Notes under the pieces: model-generated | What the model was told of the DNA's origin: nothing | Database searches by the model: none | What the model saw: only the letters and a program-made list of their open reading frames with translations | Position numbers and translations under genes: made by a program | Shown here: piece by piece, positions 20,844-29,628 of the stretch | How the letters are laid out: each line of letters opens with the position of its first letter | Numbering within the stretch: position 1 is the stretch's first letter | Assembly (NCBI GenBank): GCA_024229275.1 | Contig: JAAESQ010001349.1 | Location: forward strand, 1 to 64,000 | Direction of reading: 5' to 3' | Length of the DNA: 64,000 nt | From: a bacterium | GTDB lineage: Bacteria > Acidobacteriota > Thermoanaerobaculia > Thermoanaerobaculales > Sulfomarinibacteraceae

Positions 20844-20871
20844 AAATCCTGTGATCTCCCTCACAGGATTT
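20844..20871. promoter_or_regulatory. Perfect 11-bp inverted repeat in divergent intergenic region
   Basis: AAATCCTGTGA-tctccc-TCACAGGATTT, between the 20684 (-) and 21005 (+) starts. Confidence 0.5.
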
Positions 20872-21004
20872 CTTCATCACTGCCCGACATTGGCGTATCA
20901 TTTATGACGCAACATGAAATCAGTCAGAACGAGTCTTTAGGCCTGTGTCGTTTTGATGCGAGGGTTACTCCCTAGCATGATTGACTCCAGCGTGGAGGAT
21001 TGAG

Positions 21005-22549
21005 ATGAGAAATCACACCGTGAAATACCCAACGGTAATTGCATCAGCGTCTTCAGCCAAAGTGGCTGGCTTGTTGCTCATCCTCGCATTCGCGATCTTC
21101 CCCGGGAGTGCTGCAACTCAGGAGCCTGAGTTCAACCTGATCGGCGACCGCTTCACTCTCGCGGCTCACGAAGTTGGCCCCGACCACATGCTGAAAAGGC
21201 TACAAACCCGCTGGGCCTCTTCGCAGGACGCGGAGCTTCGCTATCCTGACGATTCACAGCCTCAATCTCTAGAGGTGCTTGCCCGCGTGCCGGGCCGGAG
21301 CTTCAGAAGACGCGCACCGATTTTCCCTGCCAACGGAATTCTGGTCCAACCGGGGATCTATCAGCTCAGTGGCATCGACCCGACGCTGAGTGTTCGAGAT
21401 CTGGCACCACTTCGAAGGATTATTGGCGATGCTGAAGTCGTGGCACTCGGAGAAAGCGTACACACCTCGGGCGGCTACTACAAAGCCAAGCACCGCGTCT
21501 TTCAGTACTTGGTCGAAGAACTCGGATTCCGTGCTTTCGCCTTCGAATCACCCTGGGCAAACGCAGAACAGGTTGCGGAGTACGTTCAGACGTGCCAGGG
21601 CTCGGGATATGCCCAAGTTTCCAACGGCCTATTTGGAGTCTGGGCTTCACGCGAGGTTGTTGATCTCGTGCAGTGGATGTGTGACTACAACGGAGCAAAT
21701 CCTAACGATCCTGTGAAATTCTGGGGTTTCGACATCCAACAGCCCTGGCACGATTGGCCGATGTTACGGTTCTTTGTGCAGAGAGCGATTGCGAACAACG
21801 CCGCATTCATCACTGGAATCGAACGCTGCAATGGGATTGGATACGGTTCCGCAGATCGCTATTACGCCGATCCCGAATCCAGTAACATCACGCTTGCTGA
21901 CTATGATGCATGTCTTAGTTCGCTGGCCTCCTTGGAGTCCTACTTCGACGATCACGAGGCAGAGCTGGTTTCTAACACCTCGGCTGAGGACCTTGTATGG
22001 GCGAGGATCAATCTTGTCGGATTACGTGCATGGGAAGGCCAGATGTACTTTTACGAGGATGATATCGACAGCTCTTACCAGGCTCGAGACGTTGGTATGG
22101 CCTACGTTTTTCAGGCTATCAAGTCTCTGCGCAACCCAGATGAGAAGGTTGCCATTTGGGCCCACAACTGGCACATCGCATACGACACTTCAAAATGGGA
22201 TGCCGATTTCTATCCTGTTCCCAACATGGGCAGCCACCTCAGAACAGCCCTTGGCGATGACTATTTTGCCCTCGGGCTGATCGGATACAGCGTTTCGATA
22301 AATTGGCCAGGAGTCAGCGTCGGTGAGCTGGATCCACCTTCCGACACAAACGCAGTCGAATACCTACTCCACCACGAAATCGCTCGCGACTACCTCCTCT
22401 TGGATCTGAGCTTCCCCAATACTGATGAACCGTTCCTCGAGCCCGGGAGGAGTTATTCTCTCAACGGATCTGCAATGGTCCCAGGCGAACAGTTCGGTGC
22501 TCTCCTCTACCTTGACGTCTCCCCGATGATGAATGCGATCGGCTGGTGA
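21005..22549 (+). CDS. Secreted erythromycin esterase-like family protein
   Basis: VVALGESVHTSGGYYKAKHRVFQYLVEELGFRAFAFESPW, VKFWGFDIQ, KVAIWAHNWHIA, MGSHLRTALGDDYFALGLIGY match the EreA/EreB-like family; N-terminal signal segment. Confidence 0.85.
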   Translation: MRNHTVKYPTVIASASSAKVAGLLLILAFAIFPGSAATQEPEFNLIGDRFTLAAHEVGPDHMLKRLQTRWASSQDAELRYPDDSQPQSLEVLARVPGRSFRRRAPIFPANGILVQPGIYQLSGIDPTLSVRDLAPLRRIIGDAEVVALGESVHTSGGYYKAKHRVFQYLVEELGFRAFAFESPWANAEQVAEYVQTCQGSGYAQVSNGLFGVWASREVVDLVQWMCDYNGANPNDPVKFWGFDIQQPWHDWPMLRFFVQRAIANNAAFITGIERCNGIGYGSADRYYADPESSNITLADYDACLSSLASLESYFDDHEAELVSNTSAEDLVWARINLVGLRAWEGQMYFYEDDIDSSYQARDVGMAYVFQAIKSLRNPDEKVAIWAHNWHIAYDTSKWDADFYPVPNMGSHLRTALGDDYFALGLIGYSVSINWPGVSVGELDPPSDTNAVEYLLHHEIARDYLLLDLSFPNTDEPFLEPGRSYSLNGSAMVPGEQFGALLYLDVSPMMNAIGW

Positions 22550-22684
22550 GAGTCGGTTTCCGCTTGGTGTAGGAGAGTAATCGCACCTATTCGCAAGCTG
22601 GCAAGCCGACCGCAACCCAATTCATTGCCTCAACGTATGCCGACAGAGGATATCTATGGCCTGATAGGCATGAAGGAGGGTCAC

Positions 22685-23635
22685 ATGAAAGCGCTTACAA
22701 GCAGACGTCTTGGTAGGATCTGCCTGGGATTTTCGACTGCTGTTCTGATCGGAGCGACCTCTGGTCCGGAAGATTTCCCTGTCCTGAAGGGACCCTACCT
22801 CGGTCAGAAGCCGCCCGGATTGACACCCGAGGTCTTCGCTCCCGGCATCATCTCCACAGACGCATCCGAAGGAGCTTCCTCGTTCGCCCACGATCACAGC
22901 TTCTACTTGTTTGCCCGCGCCCGATCAGACGAGAATGGAATTCTGATCACTGAACAGCAAAACGGATCGTGGAGCCAACCCAGACTGGCTGCGTTCTCGG
23001 CCGGTAAGTACGATTGGGACTTCATGCTGGCCCCTGACGGCGAGACCGTCTTCGTCGCTTCAGGCCGCCCAACTGACCCGCAGGACGCTCCCCTGCAAAA
23101 CTACAGGATTTGGGTATCCAGGAGAATCGATCATGACTGGTCTGCTCCTCGACTCCTCCCCCCGCCGGTGAATACCGGCCAGCACGACAGCTACCCTTCG
23201 GTCACGGCTGACGGTGCGTTGTACTTCTTCAGCAGACGTGATGGTGGTCTGGGCCTAGGCGACATCTACAGATCAAGAGCAGTTGGTGGCAACTACACCG
23301 AAGTCGAGAACCTGGGCGAGGCTATCAATACTCCATACCATGAGGTGGATCCCTACATCGCACCAGATGAGAGCTACTTGATCTTTTGCTCAGATCGACC
23401 CGGAGGCTACGGAAACGATGATTTCTACATAAGCTTCCGGAACGCCGACGGCTCTTGGACAGAACCTCAGAACATGGGGCCGAAGTTCAACACCCCACAT
23501 CACGAATACATCCCGAATGTGACACCTGATGGGAAATACTTCTTCTTCACCAGCAACCCAAATGGTGATCGCAACATCTACTGGGTAGACGCCCGGGTTA
23601 TCGACGAATTCAGGCCAAAGAGGATGGATCAATAA
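22685..23635 (+). CDS. PD40/TolB-like beta-propeller protein
   Basis: In-frame ATG 22685; repeats YPSVTADGALYFFSRRDGGLGLGDIYRS, DPYIAPDESYLIFCSDRPGGYGNDDFYISF, YIPNVTPDGKYFFFTSNPNGDRNIYWVDA. Confidence 0.88.
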   Translation: MKALTSRRLGRICLGFSTAVLIGATSGPEDFPVLKGPYLGQKPPGLTPEVFAPGIISTDASEGASSFAHDHSFYLFARARSDENGILITEQQNGSWSQPRLAAFSAGKYDWDFMLAPDGETVFVASGRPTDPQDAPLQNYRIWVSRRIDHDWSAPRLLPPPVNTGQHDSYPSVTADGALYFFSRRDGGLGLGDIYRSRAVGGNYTEVENLGEAINTPYHEVDPYIAPDESYLIFCSDRPGGYGNDDFYISFRNADGSWTEPQNMGPKFNTPHHEYIPNVTPDGKYFFFTSNPNGDRNIYWVDARVIDEFRPKRMDQ

Positions 23636-23731
23636 CAAGACTAAATTACTCCGAGAATCCGAGTGTTCGGTTTGGAACTGTGGTCTTTGTTCCGAGCTGG
23701 GATAGGATTGCCACCTTGAGGAGGCGATCAC

Positions 23732-25510
23732 GTGGGTACTGAACACCTGGCGCAGATGATCCGTCGAAGTTGCGAGAAACACGCCGACCTGCCGGCACTG
23801 GGATATCTCACCGACACGGGCTGGCAAACTTACAGCTACCGTGAGACCGGAAGGTGGATCGACAGCGTGGCGCGCTCGTTGATCCACATAGGTGTCGAAG
23901 TCGGCGACCGAGTCGCCATCTTCTCTCCAAATCGCCCGGAATGGACCGTGGCTGATCTGGCGATCGCTTCTGCGGGTGCTGTGTCAGTGCCTATCTTCGC
24001 CACTTCTACCGCCGCTCAAGCTGCCCACATCCTTGGCGATGCCGACGTGACGACCGTTTTCGCATCCAGACCCGAAGAGCACAGGCTCTTGATCGAAGCT
24101 GCGGGTGAGGGAGCTCTGCGTATCGTCACTTTCGATGAAGGTGTCGACGGGAACCTCTGGATTCGTGCGATGGGAGATCCCGGCAAAGAGAGCGCGGTGC
24201 AAGCCGAACTCGACCAGCGGGTCTCTTCCGGAGATGACGATGGGCTCGCCACCCTGATCTACACCTCCGGCACGACTGGAGCTCCAAAGGGTGTGATGCT
24301 AACCCACGCCAATTTTGCCCACCAGAGTCGCTCAGTGGAAACCCATTTTGATGTCGGCCCGGGTGATCGTTCACTGTGCTTCCTGCCATTAGCCCATGTT
24401 TACGAGCGCTCTTGGACTGCCCACTTGATGGCCAGCGGCGCCTGCAACTATTACCTCAAGAATCCGAGAGAGGTCATTGCGGCTCTAGGTCAGGTCAAGC
24501 CAACTGTCATGGTCAGTGTGCCGAGGCTGTACGAGAAAGTTCATGACGCCGTACTGGATCGAGCCAGCCGCGCACCAGCGCTTCGAAGGAAGCTCTTTTC
24601 ATGGGGTCTGAACGTCGGCAACAGGGTAGCGCAACACATCCGAACCGGGCGCTCTCCAGGTCTGGGCCTCACCCTGCAACACAAATTGGCCGATCGTCTG
24701 ATTCTGAGCAAGATCCGCGCCGTCGTTGGAGGTGACAAAAAGTTCTTCTCCGCCGGTGGCGCCCCGTTAGCACGAGAGATCGAGGAATTCTTCCACGCCG
24801 TCGGACTGCTGATCTGTCAGGGATATGGACTCACCGAAAGCTCTCCGATGGCTACCTGTAACACGCCATCCTGTTTTCGCTTCGGCTCAGTGGGCAAAGC
24901 GGTACCGGAGTGCGAGGTCAAGATCGGCGATGGCAACGAAATTTTGGTGCGCGGTCCCAACATCATGATGGGTTACCTCAATCGTGCGGAGGAAACAGCC
25001 GAGACCCTGGCCGACGGCTGGCTCCACACAGGTGACCAGGGGCGCTTCGACGACGACGGATTCCTCTTCATCACCGGACGAATCAAGGATCTCATCATCA
25101 CGTCGGGCGGCAAGAACATCGCGCCGCAGCAGATCGAGTCTGCTGTAGGCCGTGACCCAATCATCGATCAAGTTGCTGTTATCGGTGATCGGCGCAAGTT
25201 CATCACAGCTCTTGTCGTACCGAACTTCGAAGCCGTCGAAGCATGGGCCAACGATCACAGCTTTGCCGCCTCCACGAGAGAGGAATTGGTGAAAATCCCC
25301 GAAGTCTTGGAGCTAGTCTCCGAACGTCTGGAGGCTCAGTCGATCGACTTGGCCCACTACGAACGGATCAAGAAATTCACTCTGCTGTCGCGTGAGTTGA
25401 CGATCGAGTCGGGCGAGTTGACACCCACCCTCAAGATCCGCCGCCAAGTGGTGGAGGATAGATTCGCCGAACTCATCGAAGCCATGTACACCAACGATGC
25501 CGATGAGTAG
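23732..25510 (+). CDS. Long-chain acyl-CoA synthetase (AMP-binding, FAA1-like)
   Basis: TLIYTSGTTGAPKGVMLTHANF, GYGLTESSP, GWLHTGDQGRFDDDGFLFITGRIKDLIITSGGKNIAPQQIE; GTG start. Confidence 0.93.
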   Translation: MGTEHLAQMIRRSCEKHADLPALGYLTDTGWQTYSYRETGRWIDSVARSLIHIGVEVGDRVAIFSPNRPEWTVADLAIASAGAVSVPIFATSTAAQAAHILGDADVTTVFASRPEEHRLLIEAAGEGALRIVTFDEGVDGNLWIRAMGDPGKESAVQAELDQRVSSGDDDGLATLIYTSGTTGAPKGVMLTHANFAHQSRSVETHFDVGPGDRSLCFLPLAHVYERSWTAHLMASGACNYYLKNPREVIAALGQVKPTVMVSVPRLYEKVHDAVLDRASRAPALRRKLFSWGLNVGNRVAQHIRTGRSPGLGLTLQHKLADRLILSKIRAVVGGDKKFFSAGGAPLAREIEEFFHAVGLLICQGYGLTESSPMATCNTPSCFRFGSVGKAVPECEVKIGDGNEILVRGPNIMMGYLNRAEETAETLADGWLHTGDQGRFDDDGFLFITGRIKDLIITSGGKNIAPQQIESAVGRDPIIDQVAVIGDRRKFITALVVPNFEAVEAWANDHSFAASTREELVKIPEVLELVSERLEAQSIDLAHYERIKKFTLLSRELTIESGELTPTLKIRRQVVEDRFAELIEAMYTNDADE

Positions 25511-25517
25511 CGCATAG

Positions 25518-28292
25518 CTACAAATTTGACTCCAGCTGACGCCGGCTTTCAGGCGACCAACCCTGGACAATGGTTTTGACCTGGCGGTTTTGGTCGACCA
25601 CCAACGATATTGGAATGCCGGCGTCTCGGCTGGCAAAGAGCAACTCCACCTGATCCTGGTTCATCGTGTAGATCGGGTACGTGATACCGAGGCGATCCAG
25701 AAACTCTGGAATCTTCTGACGGGAGGAGGGTGCGTCAATCGATATGCCGACGACTGCTGAACCCTGCTCCGATAGCTCTTGCAGGTGTTTCATCTCAGTT
25801 GTGCACGAGCGGCACCAGGTAGCCCAAAAGCTCACTACCGTAGGCCCTTCATCGGCCAGCACTTGGCTGAGTCTCCGCTCGCTGCCGTCGAGTTCGGTCA
25901 CGGTGACATCCGTCAGTGAATCTCCTCTCCGACCAGCCAGCAGCTTCCATGCGCGCTCTTCGAAAGTGAGCGGCGCCGGCAGTTCACAGCGTTGTTCAGC
26001 TATCGGCACCGCAGCCTCTTCTCCTTCTATCAACAACAGCGATGCGCCTGCTACCGGACCCGGAAATCGCTGTTTCAAGCCCGAAGGCCACCTCACTTCC
26101 ATCCATTCTGCTTGTTTGACTTCACCGAGACCGAAGAGCAGGCGCGGATCAGATTGAGATACGAAACCGGAGCCACCACTCTTCACTCGGGTCAGTGTTT
26201 TGCCTTGAAAACCGAGCCGCACAACCGTTCCAAAGGCATCCTGGCCGCTGATGGTTCCTTGTAGGGTCAACCTCACCCAACCGGCCTCTTGGCCGACGAG
26301 ATTGCGAAAGAGAAAGAGGGGTCGACCGTGTACAGCTCGAAGAACGATGTCGAGATCACCATCATTGTCGAGATCGACGCGAGCCGAGCCGCGGCCATCG
26401 CTCACCGAGTCCGCACCAGAGACTCCCGAGACATCTATGAAACGATCACCGAGGTTGAGGCATACCAGGTCACGTTCATAGCCGCTGAACGAGAAGCCGT
26501 CGGCAAACAGCTTGGATTGTTGAGTCGCGAATTCCTCCGCCGCCTGTGCCGGATTTCCCTCTTCATCTATCACACGAGACGCCACGACCTGGCGCCAGAA
26601 GAGGCTTCACGTGTCTTTGAGGGACGACCCTGAGACGAATCCATTGGGGGTGTAGAGGTCCTGCCAGGTGTCGTTGTCGATATCGACGAAACCGCCACCC
26701 CAGGCCCACCCTCCGGAGAAGGGACCGCGCGTGCTACTGACCTCAGTAAAACGGCCATTGCCGAGATTCTCGTACAACGCGTTGCCGGCAGCCATGATCT
26801 GCAGTCGTTCACGGGAGGGCAGCTGGTCAGCTCCGAGCCTGGACAGTATGCGATGGCCCGCGGTAGAAGACATCCGGGTGACGTGGAGGTCAAGATCGCC
26901 GTCGTTGTCGAAGTCGCCCGGATCTACGCCCATACCGTATCCGCCGTCGGCCACTCCCAAATCAGCTGCTCGATCTACGAAGTGATCGCCAACGTTGACA
27001 TAGAAATGGTTGGGTCCACCAAAATCATTGGCCACATAGAGATCAAGGTCGCCGTCGGCGTCGAGATCAGCGAAGCTGGCAGCATAACTCCACTTGCGGC
27101 TCGCAACTCCCCACTCAGCAGCGACTTCGGAAAAAGTGCCGTCACCCTGGTTGAGAAGGAGCAAGTTGGGAGTGCCGTTTTCAGCACCATCCCAGCGATC
27201 CGGCAGGATTTCTCCATAGCGGTTGTACGAGGTCACGTAGATGTCGGCGTAGCCGTTCCCGTCAACGTCACCGGCTACCGCAGAAAAGCCGACCGCATCT
27301 CGGGCCACCCCTGATTCGAGGGAAACATCGAAAAAGCGGAGTTCACCATCAGGTATCTGCCGATTCTCGAACAGCACCTGACTTCCGATGGCTGACAGGA
27401 AAAGATCCTGGTCGCCATCCCGGTCATAGTCAAGAAACAGAGGGGCGAGACACGTTGTCGGCACGCTGCGGACCAGAGCTTCGTCAGCAATATCCTCGAA
27501 ACTGCCGTCACCCCGATTCATGTAAAGATTGTTGCCCTGGGCGGATGTCACAAGCAGATCGAGGAATCCGTTACTATCAAGATCGGCGACAGCAACTCCG
27601 TAAGCTGCGTACGCCGGACCAGCATTGCCAACGGTGGGCTGATACGCGGCAAGGAGTCCGGCCGGCTCGGCGATCTCGGCAAACAGATCTCGTTCGGCAA
27701 CCATCGAGTCGAACCGGTCCAGGACAAAGCGCTCAAGCCGCCACTGCCCGGCAGCATCGAGGCGACCTTCCGCCGCAGCCATGGCCGATGCCTTTTCACG
27801 GCGACCCTGTTGGTTACGACCAACCAGCCAGAACGCGACCCGTGCTTCAACGGTGTCACCATCACTCGCCAGTGCCGACTTTTTGACCTTGAAACGGACA
27901 TCCTCGATCACCGAGAACGTGTCGCGAAACACCTCCAGGCCATCGACCCATTCATCGCCAGAGATTTTGGAAGCCGGGTCGTCTATCAGCCAGCTATTCT
28001 GAAGAATCCAAGCTCTCACCTGGCTCTCCGGTCCACGCACGGAAGGAAACGGCTGAGCAACGATCGAATCAGCCACGTGCTGGCGCACCACAGCTGTGTT
28101 GCCGTTGCGCACCGCGACCGAGAGGTCGAGCATGGCGTTGGCAAACGACTCTGTCGTTTCCTCAACCATTTCGATCTGCCGAGTAAGCTCAGTTGACCCA
28201 CTACCGACAGGCGCATCGGCTCCACAGCCGGCGATGATCACACCCAGAAACAACATATATGCTGTCTTTTGCTTCAAGTTCCTAAACCCCAT
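25518..28292 (-). CDS. Candidate selenoprotein: FG-GAP/VCBS repeat + ASPIC/UnbV + C-terminal thioredoxin-like lipoprotein with in-frame UGA (Sec562)
   Basis: ORFs 26607..28292 and 25518..26585 share a frame and are separated by TGA (26609-26607); translation continues T-U-SLFWRQVVASRVIDEEGNP. Lipobox LGVIIAGC; FG-GAP repeats (DLDADGDLDLYVAND, DFDNDGDLDLHVTR); ASPIC/UnbV (GTVVRLGFQGKTLTRVKSGGSGFVSQSDPRLLFGLGEVKQAEWMEVRWPSG); TlpA-like thioredoxin VSFWATWCRSCTTEM. SECIS-like hairpin downstream of the UGA. Confidence 0.8.
26578..26596 (-). promoter_or_regulatory. Candidate bacterial SECIS hairpin
   Basis: mRNA sense: UGA-AGCCUCUUCU-GGCGCCA(GGUCG)UGGCGUC; 7 bp stem (one G-U) with GGUCG loop. The inner 17-nt hairpin GCGCCAGGUCGUGGCGU starts 11 nt after the UGA. 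Confidence 0.7.
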
Positions 28293-28528
28293 TCACCTCT
28301 CGGCAACCCCGAGAGCTTTTCAATGTTACTGCGTCTGGAGACCGAACACTCAGTGAGGAGCAGCGACGCCGTCTTGAACTCCTATCTTCCAGGAGGAGCT
28401 GAGTGTAGCCATCCAAAACCACACCGGTCTTCTGACATCTGGACTTCGGCGGCAACTCCCGGAGTGCCTTATCGTAGATATCGATAATGACCCGACACAC
28501 TAACTTTCGGACTTCAGGAGGCAAACCC

Positions 28529-29563
28529 ATGAAGAGGTCTCTCGTCTATATCGTCGCACTCTGCGCTGTATTGGTCACCCTAGTTAGCATCGCCTGCGCT
28601 CCGCATGTCGAGAGAGTTTCTCCAGCGACCACTGCTGAATTCCCCGCATTGACCGGACCTTATCTTGGCCAGTCCCCGCCGGGTCGACATCCCGAACTCT
28701 TCGCGCCGGGCATCGTCTCCACAGGCCTCGCCGAACTCAACTCAGTGTTCACTCCGGACGGCAAGGAGTTCTATTACGCAGTTGATATCGGCATGGACTG
28801 GGTCATCATGGTGACCCGCGAGCGAAACGGCACATGGAGTACACCAGAAGTTGCATCCTTCAGTCGCGAAGACTCCGCCGTCGATCTCAGTATTTCTGCA
28901 GATGGACAACGGCTTTTCTACTGCTCCAACCGCTCTCGATCTGGAAGTGGCGAACGAGAGCACAACCTCGACATCTGGTATGTGGACAGGACCGAAGACG
29001 GCGAATGGTCAGAACCGACAAACCTTGCAGCTATCAACTCCGACTCGAGCGAGTTCTATCCCAGCGTTACTGCGGACGGCACCCTCTACTTCCTGTCCGG
29101 CCGCGACGGCGGCCTAGGACGCAACGACATCTACCGATCTCAATTCGCGAACGGAGAGTACGCTGAACCAGAGAACCTCGGCCCTGTAGTCAACACACCT
29201 GGTGGCGAGGGAGATGCGTTCATTGCCCCTGATGAGAGCTACATCATTTTCAACTCGAGCGGTCACAAACGTGGCCCAGCAGACGGCAGTCTCTTCATCA
29301 GTTATCGCAGCGATGACGCAACGTGGTCTACTCCCCGAAACCTCAGCAGTGCGATGCAGGCCGACCGTTCCGATTTCTGCCCCATGCTTTCACCCGACGG
29401 CAAGTACTTCTTTTTCTCGAGTGCTCGACCGCGGTTCGCGGACTCCTCCGGACATTTGACTTGGGTCACCCTCACGGAGGCGCAGTCCAGACCCGAGAAC
29501 GGGAACACAGACATCTACTGGATATCCGCCGATTTCATCCGCGATGGGAGCCTCGCTCCGTGA
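28529..29563 (+). CDS. PD40/TolB-like beta-propeller protein, paralogue of 22685-23635
   Basis: ATG 28529 preceded by AGGAGG-like RBS; lipoprotein-like ALCAVLVTLVSIAC; ALTGPYLGQSPPGRHPELFAPGIVSTG closely matches VLKGPYLGQKPPGLTPEVFAPGIISTD of the 22.7 kb gene. Confidence 0.88.
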   Translation: MKRSLVYIVALCAVLVTLVSIACAPHVERVSPATTAEFPALTGPYLGQSPPGRHPELFAPGIVSTGLAELNSVFTPDGKEFYYAVDIGMDWVIMVTRERNGTWSTPEVASFSREDSAVDLSISADGQRLFYCSNRSRSGSGEREHNLDIWYVDRTEDGEWSEPTNLAAINSDSSEFYPSVTADGTLYFLSGRDGGLGRNDIYRSQFANGEYAEPENLGPVVNTPGGEGDAFIAPDESYIIFNSSGHKRGPADGSLFISYRSDDATWSTPRNLSSAMQADRSDFCPMLSPDGKYFFFSSARPRFADSSGHLTWVTLTEAQSRPENGNTDIYWISADFIRDGSLAP

Positions 29564-29628
29564 CGGCTTGAGCGTCTCTTTTCATCGGCCTTTCTTGAAA
29601 TGGAACCAAGTGCCCGGCGTCCTCGCGG

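Noticed and set aside
21005-22549. Macrolide resistance gene
   Set aside because: Only family-level similarity to erythromycin esterase; secreted, no mobile or resistance context, so no resistance claim is made.
25518-26585. Independent 355 aa gene starting at GTG 26585
   Set aside because: Same frame as the upstream ORF, no Shine-Dalgarno, starts inside the conserved FWRQVVASR block; better explained as the C-terminal part of one UGA-containing gene. A simple nonsense mutation remains possible.
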